Source of the DNA: Serratia odorifera
GTDB taxonomy: Bacteria; Pseudomonadota; Gammaproteobacteria; Enterobacterales; Enterobacteriaceae
Length of the DNA: 64,000 nucleotides
Assembly (NCBI RefSeq): GCF_900635445.1
Contig: NZ_LR134117.1
Span: forward strand, 1,116,001-1,180,000
Direction: 5' to 3'
Below are positions 30,909-40,145 of this stretch, piece after piece. The translations under genes were made by a program, and so were the position numbers. The notes beneath the pieces are model-generated. The model did not search any database, was not told the DNA's origin, and saw only the letters and a program-made list of their open reading frames with translations. Position 1 is the stretch's first letter; the number at the start of each line of letters is the position of its first letter.

Positions 30909-31318
30909 TACATCACCGTCTTAGTTACAAAGGTGGTTTTGATCGGCAATTTAGCTGCAGCCAGCTTGAATGCCTCACGGGCCAGCTCTTCCGGCACACC
31001 GTCCATTTCGTACAGGACTTTACCAGGCTGGATAAGGGCAACCCAATACTCCACGTTACCTTTACCTTTACCCATACGCACTTCGAGCGGCTTCTCGGTG
31101 ATCGGTTTGTCCGGGAATACACGGATCCAGATCTTACCTTGACGCTTAACTGCACGAGTCATTGCACGACGAGCTGCTTCGATTTGACGAGCAGTCAGAC
31201 GGCCACGGCCAACAGCTTTCAGACCGAAAGTGCCGAAGCTAACATCCGTACCCTGCGCCAGACCACGGTTGCGGCCCTTGTGCATCTTACGGAATTTTGT
31301 ACGCTTTGGTTGTAACAT
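30908..31318 (-). CDS. rplP: 50S ribosomal protein L16
   Basis: L16 is a late assembly protein near the A site and peptidyl-transferase centre. The 136 residues begin MLQPKRTKFRKMHKGRNRGL and contain GRGRLTARQIEAARRAM; the conserved Arg in that region is the hydroxylation target of RoxA (YcfD) in E. coli. It is 12 bp after rpsC. Confidence 0.98.
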   Translation of the reverse strand: MLQPKRTKFRKMHKGRNRGLAQGTDVSFGTFGLKAVGRGRLTARQIEAARRAMTRAVKRQGKIWIRVFPDKPITEKPLEVRMGKGKGNVEYWVALIQPGKVLYEMDGVPEELAREAFKLAAAKLPIKTTFVTKTVM

Positions 31319-31330
31319 CAGCGACTCTCC

Positions 31331-32029
31331 TTACTTGCGGCCTTTACGCTGCTGCTTTTTAGGTTGAGCAGCCGGTTCCGGTTGTTCAACTGCAGCCATA
31401 CCACCCAGGATCTCACCTTTGAAGATCCATACCTTAACGCCGATTACACCATAAGTGGTGTGCGCTTCAGATGTGTTGTAATCGATATCCGCACGCAGAG
31501 TGTGCAACGGAACACGACCTTCACGGTACCATTCGGTACGCGCGATTTCAGCACCGCCAAGGCGGCCGCTTACTTCAACTTTGATACCTTTAGCGCCAAG
31601 ACGCATTGCGTTCTGTACAGCACGCTTCATAGCACGACGGAACATAACGCGACGTTCCAGCTGTGAAGTGATGCTGTCAGCAACCAATTTAGCGTCAAGT
31701 TCCGGTTTACGGACTTCGGCGATGTTAATCTGTGCAGGAACGCCAGCGATATCCGCTACGACCTTACGCAGTTTTTCGACATCTTCACCTTTCTTGCCGA
31801 TAACGATGCCTGGACGAGCGGTGTGAATAGTCACACGGATGCTCTTCGCAGGACGTTCGATAACGATGCGAGAAACGGAAGCTTTCGCCAGTTCCTTGGT
31901 CAGGAATTGACGAACTTTAAAGTCGCTGTCCAGGTTGTCAGCGAATTCTTTGGTATTCGCATACCAAGTAGAGTTCCAAGGTTTGACAATACCCAGGCGA
32001 ATACCGTTAGGATGTACTTTCTGACCCAT
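31331..32029 (-). CDS. rpsC: 30S ribosomal protein S3
   Basis: S3 forms part of the mRNA entry tunnel and helicase site. The 232 residues (MGQKVHPNGIRLGIVKPWNS) hold a KH type II domain (about 38-106, with the loop IVIGKKGEDVEKLRK). The basic tail AAQPKKQQRKGRK is typical. It lies between rplV and rplP. Confidence 0.98.
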   Translation of the reverse strand: MGQKVHPNGIRLGIVKPWNSTWYANTKEFADNLDSDFKVRQFLTKELAKASVSRIVIERPAKSIRVTIHTARPGIVIGKKGEDVEKLRKVVADIAGVPAQINIAEVRKPELDAKLVADSITSQLERRVMFRRAMKRAVQNAMRLGAKGIKVEVSGRLGGAEIARTEWYREGRVPLHTLRADIDYNTSEAHTTYGVIGVKVWIFKGEILGGMAAVEQPEPAAQPKKQQRKGRK

Positions 32030-32046
32030 TGCTAGTCTCCAGAGTC

Positions 32047-32379
32047 TCAGCGATCGGACACAACCACAGTAATGTGGCTGGTGCGCTTCAGGATGCGATC
32101 TGCACGACCTTTTGCACGCGGCATAATGCGCTTCATGCTTGGGCCTTCGTCGACGAAGATTTTCGTGACTTTCAGATCATCGATGTCAGCGCCATCGTTG
32201 TGTTCTGCGTTAGCAATGGCAGACTCCAGCACTTTCTTAACCAGACCAGCAGCTTTCTTGTTGGTGTAGGTCAGAGTTTCCAGAGCTTGCGACACTTTCT
32301 TACCGCGGATCAGGTCAGCAACAAGGCGAACCTTCTGAGCAGAAGAACGAGCGTGGCGATGTTTAGCGATAGTTTCCAT
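32047..32379 (-). CDS. rplV: 50S ribosomal protein L22
   Basis: L22 lines the constriction of the nascent peptide tunnel with L4, and its loop is where some macrolide-resistance mutations fall. The 110 residues (METIAKHRHARSSAQKVRLV) include the loop MKRIMPRAKGRADRILKRTS, which reads as wild type. Confidence 0.98.
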   Translation of the reverse strand: METIAKHRHARSSAQKVRLVADLIRGKKVSQALETLTYTNKKAAGLVKKVLESAIANAEHNDGADIDDLKVTKIFVDEGPSMKRIMPRAKGRADRILKRTSHITVVVSDR

Positions 32380-32393
32380 CTCTTCCTCCTACC

Positions 32394-32672
32394 TTAGCGC
32401 TTTTTAGCTTTTTTATCAGCCGCATGGCCGCGATAAGTACGAGTCGGCGCGAATTCACCCAGTTTGTGACCGACCATTTCATCGGAAACGAACACTGGTA
32501 CGTGCTGACGACCATTATGGACAGCGATGGTCAAACCGATCATGTTAGGAAAGATCGTTGAACGACGGGACCAAGTGCGCAAAGGCTTCTTGTCACCGCT
32601 TTCCACCGCTTTCTCTACCTTCTTCAGCAAGTGCAGGTCAATAAAAGGACCTTTCTTGAGAGAACGTGGCAT
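32394..32672 (-). CDS. rpsS: 30S ribosomal protein S19
   Basis: S19 in the 30S head pairs with S13 and touches 23S helix 38. The 92 residues read MPRSLKKGPFIDLHLLKKVE to HAADKKAKKR, with the signature region HKLGEFAPTRTYRGH. It follows rplB by 14 bp. Confidence 0.98.
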   Translation of the reverse strand: MPRSLKKGPFIDLHLLKKVEKAVESGDKKPLRTWSRRSTIFPNMIGLTIAVHNGRQHVPVFVSDEMVGHKLGEFAPTRTYRGHAADKKAKKR

Positions 32673-32686
32673 GGCTTATCCTCTAA

Positions 32687-33511
32687 TTATTTTTTGCTAC
32701 GGCGACGTACGATGAACTTATCAGTACGCTTGTTGCTACGGGTCTTCTTACCTTTGGTCTGAACGCCCCACGGAGTTACCGGGTGCTTACCAAAGTTACG
32801 ACCTTCACCACCACCGTGCGGGTGATCTACCGGGTTCATCGCCGTACCGCGAACGGTAGGACGAACACCACGCCAACGTGCAGCACCTGCTTTACCCAGA
32901 ACGCGAAGCATATGTTCAGCGTTACCGACTTCACCCAGGGTGGCGCGGCAATCAACTGGAACTTTACGCATTTCGCCGGAGCGCAGACGCAGAGTTACGT
33001 AGGAACCATCACGTGCAACGATCTGAACGTAGGCACCGGCTGAACGAGCCATCTGGCCGCCTTTACCTGGTTTCATTTCTACGTTGTGAACCGTTGAACC
33101 CACTGGAATGTTGCGCATCGGCAGGGTGTTACCCGTTTTGATTGCAGCATCAACGCCAGATTGAATCTGGTCACCAGCTTTCAGGCCTTTCGGCGCAAGG
33201 ATGTAACGGCGTTCGCCGTCTTTGTACAGAACCAGCGCGATGTTCGCGGAACGGTTCGGATCGTACTCCAGACGCTCAACCACTGCAGGCACACCGTCTT
33301 TGTTGCGTTTGAAGTCAACCAGACGATAATGTTGCTTGTGGCCACCACCGATATGACGGGTGGTGATACGGCCATTGTTGTTACGACCACCGCTTTTGCT
33401 CATTTTTTCAAGCAGCGGGGCATAAGGTTTACCCTTGTGCAGCTCAGGGTTAACCACTTTAACAACGTGGCGACGACCCGGAGATGTAGGTTTACATTTA
33501 ACAATTGCCAT
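32687..33511 (-). CDS. rplB: 50S ribosomal protein L2
   Basis: L2 is needed for subunit joining and peptidyl-transferase activity. The 274 residues (MAIVKCKPTSPGRRHVVKVV) hold the OB-fold and SH3-like domains and the conserved loop around MNPVDHPHGGGEGRN with the histidine (His229 region) important for activity. Confidence 0.98.
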   Translation of the reverse strand: MAIVKCKPTSPGRRHVVKVVNPELHKGKPYAPLLEKMSKSGGRNNNGRITTRHIGGGHKQHYRLVDFKRNKDGVPAVVERLEYDPNRSANIALVLYKDGERRYILAPKGLKAGDQIQSGVDAAIKTGNTLPMRNIPVGSTVHNVEMKPGKGGQMARSAGAYVQIVARDGSYVTLRLRSGEMRKVPVDCRATLGEVGNAEHMLRVLGKAGAARWRGVRPTVRGTAMNPVDHPHGGGEGRNFGKHPVTPWGVQTKGKKTRSNKRTDKFIVRRRSKK

Positions 33512-33529
33512 TGTTCTTACTCCTCCGAC

Positions 33530-33832
33530 TTACTCTGCGCCGCCGATGAAGTCCAGATTCTGGCCTTCTTTCAGGGTGACGTAAGCTTTTTTCCAGTCGC
33601 TACGACGACCAACACGCTGACCGTGACGCTTCACTTTCCCTTTAACTACCAGGGTGTTAACGTCCTTGACTTCGACTTCAAACAGTTTCTGCACTGCAGC
33701 TTTGATTTCTGCTTTGGTCGCGTCTTTGGCAACTTTGAGAACGATGGTGTTGCTTTTTTCCATCGCAGCGGATGCTTTTTCAGATACGTGCGGTGCACGC
33801 AGCACTTTCAGCAAACGTTCTTCACGGATCAT
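33530..33832 (-). CDS. rplW: 50S ribosomal protein L23
   Basis: L23 provides the tunnel-exit docking point for trigger factor and SRP. The 100 residues read MIREERLLKVLRAPHVSEKA to ..NLDFIGGAE. It overlaps the end of rplD by 4 bp, giving translational coupling. Confidence 0.98.
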   Translation of the reverse strand: MIREERLLKVLRAPHVSEKASAAMEKSNTIVLKVAKDATKAEIKAAVQKLFEVEVKDVNTLVVKGKVKRHGQRVGRRSDWKKAYVTLKEGQNLDFIGGAE

Positions 33833-34434
33833 GCCAGCATCTCCTCAACTTGCTTCACAGCATCAGCAGTCATAACCACTTTGTCGAAGGCGATCAGGCT
33901 AACTGGATCGATACCTGCTACGTCGCGCACGTCAACCTTGTACAGGTTGCGAGCGGCCAGGAACAGATTCTCGTCGACTTCGCCGGTTACAATCAGCACG
34001 TCTTCCAGGGCCATATCTTTCAGTTTCTGTGCCAGCAGCTTGGTTTTAGGCGCTTCTACAGAGAACTTCTCGACAACGATCAGACGATCTTGACGTACCA
34101 GTTCGGACAGGATGCTTTTCAGCGCGCCGCGGTACATCTTTTTGTTAACTTTCTGACTGTGGTCTTGTGGCTTGGCAGCGAAGGTTACACCACCGGAACG
34201 CCAGATCGGGCTCTTTACAGAACCTGAACGCGCACGGCCGGTACCTTTCTGGCGCCACGGTTTTTTACCGGAACCAGTTACTTCAGCACGGGTCTTCTGA
34301 GCACGGGTACCTTGACGGGCACCTGCTGCATAAGCAACAACAACCTGGTGTACCAGCGCTTCGTTGAAATCACGACCGAAGGTAGTTTCGGAAACAGTCA
34401 GCGCGCTTTGCGCGTCTTTCAATACTAATTCCAT
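33829..34434 (-). CDS. rplD: 50S ribosomal protein L4
   Basis: L4 reaches into the nascent peptide tunnel with a long basic loop (about residues 45-95, TRAQKTRAEVTGSGKKPWRQ) and also represses its own operon by binding the S10 leader, causing attenuation and translation block in E. coli. The 201 residues begin MELVLKDAQSALTVSETTFG. Confidence 0.98.
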   Translation of the reverse strand: MELVLKDAQSALTVSETTFGRDFNEALVHQVVVAYAAGARQGTRAQKTRAEVTGSGKKPWRQKGTGRARSGSVKSPIWRSGGVTFAAKPQDHSQKVNKKMYRGALKSILSELVRQDRLIVVEKFSVEAPKTKLLAQKLKDMALEDVLIVTGEVDENLFLAARNLYKVDVRDVAGIDPVSLIAFDKVVMTADAVKQVEEMLA

Positions 34435-34444
34435 TGCTATCCCC

Positions 34445-35074
34445 TTACGCCTTCACAGCTGGTTTAACGATCAGGTTGCCACCGGTTGCGCCCGGTACAG
34501 CACCCTTAACCAGCAGCAGGTTGCGCTCAGCGTCAACACGTACTACGTCCAGGCTTTGAACGGTTACACGCTCGTCACCCAGGTGGCCAGCCATTTTCTT
34601 GCCTTTGAACACTTTGCCCGGAGTCTGGTTCTGACCGATAGAACCCGGAACGCGGTGAGACAAGGAGTTACCGTGGGTAGCGTCTTGGGTACGGAAGTTC
34701 CAGCGCTTTACAGTGCCAGCAAAACCTTTACCTTTAGAAGTACCGGTAACGTCGACTTTTTTAACGTCAGCGAAGATTTCTACGCTGATTTCCTGACCTG
34801 CAGCGAACTCTTGACCTTCTTCAAGGCGGAATTCCCACAGACCACGGCCAGCTTCAACGCCAGCTTTAGCGAAATGGCCCGCTTCCGGTTTGGTCACACG
34901 GTTCGCTTTTTTGCTACCGGTAGTGACCTGGATGGCACGGTACCCGTCGTTGTCCAGGTCTTTGACCTGAGTAACGCGGTTCGCTTCAATTTCGATTACG
35001 GTTACTGGGATAGAAACGCCATCTTCAGTGAAGATACGGGTCATACCCACTTTTTTACCGACTAAACCAATCAT
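34445..35074 (-). CDS. rplC: 50S ribosomal protein L3
   Basis: L3 starts 50S assembly and reaches the peptidyl-transferase centre. I choose the internal ATG at 35074 (MIGLVGKKVGMTRIFTEDGV, 209 residues) as in E. coli; an ATG three codons upstream would add MKT and has poor spacing to the GAGAGG ribosome-binding site. Conserved WNFRTQDATHGNSLSHR contains the glutamine methylated by PrmB. Confidence 0.97.
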   Translation of the reverse strand: MIGLVGKKVGMTRIFTEDGVSIPVTVIEIEANRVTQVKDLDNDGYRAIQVTTGSKKANRVTKPEAGHFAKAGVEAGRGLWEFRLEEGQEFAAGQEISVEIFADVKKVDVTGTSKGKGFAGTVKRWNFRTQDATHGNSLSHRVPGSIGQNQTPGKVFKGKKMAGHLGDERVTVQSLDVVRVDAERNLLLVKGAVPGATGGNLIVKPAVKA

Positions 35075-35107
35075 TGTTTTCAACCTCTCAATCGCTCAAT
35101 GACCTGA

Positions 35108-35419
35108 TTAACCCAGGCTGATCTGCACGTCTACACCGGCAGCCAGATCCAGACGCATCAGAGCATCAACGGTTTTCTCGGTTGGCTCAACGATGTCAAC
35201 CAGACGCTTGTGAGTGCGAATCTCGTACTGATCACGCGCATCTTTGTTGACGTGCGGAGAGATCAGAACGGTAAAGCGCTCTTTGCGAGTTGGCAGCGGG
35301 ATCGGACCACGGACTTGCGCACCAGTGCGCTTAGCAGTCTCGACGATTTCCGCGGTTGATTGATCGATCAGACGATGATCAAACGCTTTCAGGCGGATAC
35401 GGATTCTTTGGTTCTGCAT
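35108..35419 (-). CDS. rpsJ: 30S ribosomal protein S10
   Basis: S10 (NusE) is both a 30S head protein and, with NusB, part of the rRNA antitermination complex that acts at the boxA sites in this window. The 103 residues read [20 protein letters not shown] to [12 protein letters not shown]. It is the first gene of the eleven-gene S10 operon (rpsJ-rplC-rplD-rplW-rplB-rpsS-rplV-rpsC-rplP-rpmC-rpsQ). Confidence 0.98.
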
Positions 35420-35631
35420 GAGACCAGAGCTCCAATTATTTATAAACGTAAATAATTACTCCTCACACCCATTTCGATTGATGGGGGAGTGTAATCGTCA
35501 ACATATAACCCCCATATCGGGAGTATTGTTCGAAGGGCAGAAAGAGCTTGCCTATCGACTGATTCGCTAAAATCAGGCTTACCAAGATTAGGTAAGCCCG
35601 CGCATTATACGCAAAATGCGCGCATAAGCAA
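35420..35631 (-). promoter_or_regulatory. S10 operon promoter and L4-responsive leader
   Basis: TTGCTT (-35, 35626-35631) and a consensus TATAAT (-10, 35604-35609) are 16 bp apart, putting the transcript start near 35597 and giving a leader of roughly 178 nt. The first hairpin pairs GGCTTACC with GGTAAGCC (35579-35599 region) and a later one pairs ATGGGGG with CCCCCAT around 35480-35515, resembling the HD/HE structures that L4 uses for attenuation in E. coli. The remaining 35632-35798 stretch shows no gene that I can support; gspO, which stands here in E. coli, is missing. Confidence 0.8.
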
Positions 35632-35798
35632 GGCACAGATGAAATTATGCTCAGGATATCGACAAATTTAATCGAGATGAGGTATCAGACGTTGGCGCCA
35701 AGAGAAAAAGATGGGGACTCACATGGGGATATTCAGCAATCGCTGTCCCCTGCCCTGCCGGCAGTAATCGGTTTCCGGCAGAGAGGAAACGCGGTAAA

Positions 35799-36278
35799 TC
35801 AGTCTTTGCGCTCCAGTACCTGCGCCTGGGCATAGTTCTGGATACCCAACCGCTGAATCAGGTCCAGTTCGGTCTCCAGCCAGTCGATGTGTTGTTCTTC
35901 GTCGGCCAGAATTTCAATCATCAAATCGCGGCTGACATAGTCATGGATGGAATCAGCATAGGCGATACCTTCACGCAAATCTCTGGCGCCTTGCAGCTCC
36001 AGATCGAGATCTGAGCGCAGCATTTCTTCAATGTCTTCGCCAATATTCAGTTTGCCGAGGTCTTGCAGATTGGGGAGCCCTTCAAGGAATAATATGCGTT
36101 CAATGTAACGATCGGCATGTTTCATCTCGTCGATCGACTCGTGATATTCCTTATCGTTGAGGCGCATTAGACCCCAATTCTTGAACATACGGGCGTGCAG
36201 GAAATATTGATTGATGGCAACCAGCTCGTTACCAAGCAGTTTGTTGAGATGCGCAATGATCTTTTTATCGCCTTTCAT
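35799..36278 (-). CDS. bfr: bacterioferritin
   Basis: Bfr is a 24-subunit iron-storage protein with haem at subunit interfaces. I start at ATG 36278 (MKGDKKIIAHLNKLLGNELV), eight bases after a strong AGGAGG, giving 159 residues; the longer frame has no support. Ferroxidase ligands are present: Glu18 (GNELVAINQYF), Glu51 and His54 (DEMKHADRYIE), Glu94, Glu127 and His130 (ADEEQHIDWLE), with the haem ligand Met52. It follows bfd, which releases the stored iron. Confidence 0.97.
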   Translation of the reverse strand: MKGDKKIIAHLNKLLGNELVAINQYFLHARMFKNWGLMRLNDKEYHESIDEMKHADRYIERILFLEGLPNLQDLGKLNIGEDIEEMLRSDLDLELQGARDLREGIAYADSIHDYVSRDLMIEILADEEQHIDWLETELDLIQRLGIQNYAQAQVLERKD

Positions 36279-36352
36279 AGGGTAATCCTCCTGACCAGTT
36301 CTAAAAGTGTAGAACCTGTATGCCAAGAGTCAAAAAATAACCTTACCTTTTG

Positions 36353-36547
36353 TTAGGCAACTTCATGCATATGAATAATGGTTGCGCGTTCCTCCACCAT
36401 AATTTGTCTTGCCTGACGAATGCATTTCCCACAATCGGTACCAATTGGCACTAAATCACGCAGTTGCTTCATGGTATGAGGGTTGTGCTGGCGAACCACT
36501 TTGCGAATGGCTTTATCAGTCACGGCATTACACAGACATACGTACAT
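36353..36547 (-). CDS. bfd: bacterioferritin-associated ferredoxin Bfd
   Basis: Bfd is a [2Fe-2S] protein that passes electrons to bacterioferritin haem to free stored iron. The 64 residues from ATG 36547 read MYVCLCNAVTDKAIRKVVRQ, with cluster cysteines 4, 6, 39 and 42 (CLC and CGKC). A longer upstream frame is not conserved. In E. coli it is repressed by Fur, but I see no convincing Fur box upstream. It sits 74 bp before bfr; chiA, which separates bfd from tufA in E. coli, is absent. Confidence 0.95.
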   Translation of the reverse strand: MYVCLCNAVTDKAIRKVVRQHNPHTMKQLRDLVPIGTDCGKCIRQARQIMVEERATIIHMHEVA

Positions 36548-36626
36548 AGGAGACTCACTTCTTAACCAATGCATCAAGTCTAAATGGGAATGCTTTTTAT
36601 TTCAATTAAGATTTAACCAATTTGTA

Positions 36627-36657
36627 TAAAAAAAGGGCACCGAAGTGCCCTTTTTAT
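36627..36657. terminator. terminator after tuf
   Basis: AAAAGGGCAC (36631-36640) pairs with GTGCCCTTTT around CGAA, with A and T runs on either side. On the minus strand it ends the str operon. Confidence 0.93.
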
Positions 36658-36680
36658 TGGTGTCGAAAAGTTGTCAGCGA

Positions 36681-37865
36681 TTAAGCGATAACTTTAGCAA
36701 CAACACCCGCGCCTACGGTACGGCCGCCTTCACGGATTGCGAAACGCAGACCGTCGTCCATTGCGATTGGGTGAATCAGGGTAACAACCATGTTCACGTT
36801 ATCGCCTGGCATTACCATCTCTACGCCTTCTGGCAGTTCGATGGTACCGGTCACGTCAGTAGTACGGAAGTAGAACTGTGGACGGTAGCCTTTGAAGAAT
36901 GGCGTGTGACGACCACCTTCTTCTTTGCTCAGGATGTACACTTCTGAGTCGAATTTGGTGTGCGGCTTGATAGAACCTGGTTTAGCCAGAACCTGACCAC
37001 GTTCGATGTCTTCACGCTTGATACCACGCAGCAGAACACCAACGTTCTCACCAGCACGGCCTTCGTCCAGCAGTTTGCGGAACATTTCTACACCGGTACA
37101 GGTAGACTTAACGGTGTCTTTGATACCAACGATTTCAACTTCTTCGCCAACTTTGATGATACCGCGCTCAACACGACCGGTAACAACGGTACCACGACCG
37201 GAGATGGAGAATACGTCTTCGATTGGCAGCAGGAACGGCTTGTCGATAGCACGCTCTGGTTCTGGGATGTAAGAATCCAGCGCTTCAGCCAGTTCTACAA
37301 TCTTAGCTTCCCACTCTGCTTCGCCTTCCAGCGCTTTCAGCGCAGAACCGCGGATTACTGGCAGGTCGTCGCCAGGGAAATCGTAAGCAGACAGCAGCTC
37401 GCGAACTTCCATTTCTACCAGTTCCAGCAGCTCTTCGTCATCAACCATGTCACATTTGTTCATGAACACGATGATGAAAGGAACGCCAACCTGGCGACCC
37501 AGCAGGATGTGCTCACGGGTCTGAGGCATAGGGCCGTCAGTCGCAGCAACAACCAGGATTGCGCCGTCCATCTGCGCAGCACCGGTGATCATGTTTTTCA
37601 CGTAGTCGGCGTGCCCTGGGCAGTCAACGTGCGCGTAGTGGCGAGACGGGGTGTCATACTCAACGTGAGAGGTGTTGATGGTGATACCACGAGCTTTTTC
37701 TTCTGGCGCGTTATCGATCTGATCGAAAGCACGTGCAGAACCGCCGTAGGTTTTAGCCAGAACGGTAGTGATTGCTGCAGTCAGGGTAGTTTTACCGTGG
37801 TCAACGTGGCCGATAGTACCAACGTTAACGTGCGGTTTGTTACGTTCAAATTTTTCTTTAGACAC
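36681..37865 (-). CDS. tuf: elongation factor Tu
   Basis: EF-Tu brings aminoacyl-tRNA to the A site as a GTP complex. The 394 residues (MSKEKFERNKPHVNVGTIGH) show the GTPase motifs GHVDHGKT, DCPGH and NKCD, the switch regions, and domains 2 and 3. It is the last gene of the str operon, equivalent to tufA; a second near-identical copy is expected elsewhere in the genome. Confidence 0.98.
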   Translation of the reverse strand: MSKEKFERNKPHVNVGTIGHVDHGKTTLTAAITTVLAKTYGGSARAFDQIDNAPEEKARGITINTSHVEYDTPSRHYAHVDCPGHADYVKNMITGAAQMDGAILVVAATDGPMPQTREHILLGRQVGVPFIIVFMNKCDMVDDEELLELVEMEVRELLSAYDFPGDDLPVIRGSALKALEGEAEWEAKIVELAEALDSYIPEPERAIDKPFLLPIEDVFSISGRGTVVTGRVERGIIKVGEEVEIVGIKDTVKSTCTGVEMFRKLLDEGRAGENVGVLLRGIKREDIERGQVLAKPGSIKPHTKFDSEVYILSKEEGGRHTPFFKGYRPQFYFRTTDVTGTIELPEGVEMVMPGDNVNMVVTLIHPIAMDDGLRFAIREGGRTVGAGVVAKVIA

Positions 37866-37935
37866 GGCTATATTCCTTACTCTTATGCTCTCCCCTCAAG
37901 GAGAGAGCATGGGATCATTGTTTTAAAACCTGGGC

Positions 37936-40050
37936 TTATTTACCACGGGCTTCGATTACGGCCTGAGCAACGTTGTTCGGCGCATCATCATACTTCAGGA
38001 ACTCCATGGAGTAAGAAGCACGACCTTTGGTCAGAGAACGCAATTGAGTTGCGTACCCGAACATTTCAGACAACGGAACTTCAGCGTGAATCTGAACGCC
38101 GGTAGCGTTGGATTCTTGACCTTTCAGTTGACCACGACGACGGCTAAGGTCACCGATAACGTCACCAGTGTTCTCTTCTGGCGTTTCAACTTCAACCTTC
38201 ATGATAGGCTCAAGCAGAACGGGTTTCGCTTTCTTAAAGCCATCTTTGAAGGCGATAGAAGCTGCCAGTTTAAACGCCAATTCGGAGGAGTCAACGTCAT
38301 GGTAAGAACCGAAGTGCAGACGCACACCGAGATCAACAACCGGATAGCCAGCCAGCGGACCTGCTTTCAGCTGCTCCTGGAGACCTTTGTCAACGGCAGG
38401 GATGTATTCAGTTGGAATCACACCGCCTTTAATGTCGTTGACGAACTCGTAGCCTTTCGGATTCGAGCCCGGCTCCAGTGGGTACATGTCGATCACAACG
38501 TGACCATACTGACCACGACCACCAGACTGCTTGGCGTGTTTACCTTCGATATCGGTAACCTTGGAGCGAATCGCTTCGCGGTAAGCAACCTGAGGTTTAC
38601 CGACGTTCGCTTCAACGTTGAATTCACGCTTCATACGGTCAACGATGATGTCGAGGTGCAGTTCACCCATACCAGCGATGATGGTCTGGTTAGATTCTTC
38701 ATCAGTCCATACGCGGAATGACGGGTCTTCTTTAGCCAGACGGCCCAGAGCCAGACCCATTTTTTCCTGGTCAGCTTTGGTTTTCGGTTCAACGGCGATG
38801 GAAATTACCGGTTCAGGGAATTCCATACGCTCCAGAATGATCACGTTGTCCGGATCACAGATGGTGTCACCTGTAGTCACGTCTTTCAGGCCGATTGCCG
38901 CAGCAATGTCGCCCGCGCGAACTTCTTTGATCTCTTCACGTTTGTTAGCGTGCATCTGAACGATACGGCCAAAACGCTCACGAGCCGACTTCACCGGGTT
39001 GTATACGGTATCACCGGAGTTAACCACACCAGAATACACGCGGAAGAAGGTCAGGTTACCGACGAACGGGTCAGTAGCGATTTTGAACGCCAGTGCAGCG
39101 AACGGCTCGCTATCGTCTGCGTGACGCTCGGCTGGAGTATCTTTGCCGTCGTCCAGCATACCGTTGATTGCCGGTACGTCTGTTGGCGCTGGCAGGTAAT
39201 CGATTACCGCATCCAGCATCGCCTGTACGCCCTTGTTCTTGAACGCAGAACCACAGGTAACCAGAATGATTTCGTTGTTCAGCACGCGCTGACGCAGAGC
39301 TTGCTTGATTTCTGCCTCGGTCAGCTCTTCGCCGCCCAGGTATTTTTCCATCAGCTCTTCTGAAGCTTCGGCAGCAGACTCAACCAGATTCTGGTGCCAT
39401 TCTTCAGCCAGTTCCTGCATGTCAGCCGGGATATCTTCGTATTCGAAGGTCACGCCTGCATCGGCTTCGTTCCAGTTGATGGCTTTCATCTTCACCAGGT
39501 CAACAACACCGGTGAATTTCTCTTCTGCGCCGATAGCCAGCTGCAGAGGAACCGGGTTTGCACCCAGGCGAGATTTGATCTGGCCTACAACTTTCAGGAA
39601 GTTCGCGCCCATGCGGTCCATTTTGTTAACGAACGCGATGCGTGGAACTTTGTATTTGTTAGCCTGACGCCATACGGTTTCAGACTGTGGCTGAACACCA
39701 CCAACAGCACAGTAAACCATTACCGCGCCATCAAGCACACGCATGGAACGTTCAACTTCGATGGTGAAGTCAACGTGCCCTGGGGTGTCGATGATGTTTA
39801 CGCGATGCGGTTCATACTGCTTGGCCATACCTGACCAGAATGCAGTAGTTGCAGCGGAGGTAATGGTAATACCACGCTCCTGCTCCTGCTCCATCCAGTC
39901 CATGGTAGCTGCGCCGTCATGAACTTCACCGATTTTGTGGTTTACACCGGTGTAGAACAGAATACGTTCGGTAGTGGTGGTTTTACCGGCGTCGATGTGT
40001 GCGCTGATACCGATATTACGGTAGCGCTCAATGGGTGTTGTACGAGCCAT
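37936..40050 (-). CDS. fusA: elongation factor G
   Basis: EF-G drives translocation and, with RRF, ribosome recycling. The 704 residues (MARTTPIERYRNIGISAHID) contain the G motifs AHIDAGKTTTTER, DTPGHVDF and NKMD, the G' insert and domains II-V. The residues around the fusidic-acid site read as wild type by eye. It lies 70 bp before tuf and 95 bp after rpsG. Confidence 0.98.
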   Translation of the reverse strand: MARTTPIERYRNIGISAHIDAGKTTTTERILFYTGVNHKIGEVHDGAATMDWMEQEQERGITITSAATTAFWSGMAKQYEPHRVNIIDTPGHVDFTIEVERSMRVLDGAVMVYCAVGGVQPQSETVWRQANKYKVPRIAFVNKMDRMGANFLKVVGQIKSRLGANPVPLQLAIGAEEKFTGVVDLVKMKAINWNEADAGVTFEYEDIPADMQELAEEWHQNLVESAAEASEELMEKYLGGEELTEAEIKQALRQRVLNNEIILVTCGSAFKNKGVQAMLDAVIDYLPAPTDVPAINGMLDDGKDTPAERHADDSEPFAALAFKIATDPFVGNLTFFRVYSGVVNSGDTVYNPVKSARERFGRIVQMHANKREEIKEVRAGDIAAAIGLKDVTTGDTICDPDNVIILERMEFPEPVISIAVEPKTKADQEKMGLALGRLAKEDPSFRVWTDEESNQTIIAGMGELHLDIIVDRMKREFNVEANVGKPQVAYREAIRSKVTDIEGKHAKQSGGRGQYGHVVIDMYPLEPGSNPKGYEFVNDIKGGVIPTEYIPAVDKGLQEQLKAGPLAGYPVVDLGVRLHFGSYHDVDSSELAFKLAASIAFKDGFKKAKPVLLEPIMKVEVETPEENTGDVIGDLSRRRGQLKGQESNATGVQIHAEVPLSEMFGYATQLRSLTKGRASYSMEFLKYDDAPNNVAQAVIEARGK

Positions 40051-40145
40051 TTGATTCCTCTATTCCCTAGGGCGTTCATTCAGTTAACCCAAGCGGGCTG
40101 GCTTCTTGAAGCGCCCGCTTGGTTAGCATAACTACTGCGTGGCAA

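Noticed and set aside
33161..34093. A 310-codon plus-strand frame antisense to rplB, rplW and rplD
   Set aside because: It is the mirror of strongly biased codon use in ribosomal genes. Similar long antisense frames occur opposite tuf, fusA and rpoA.
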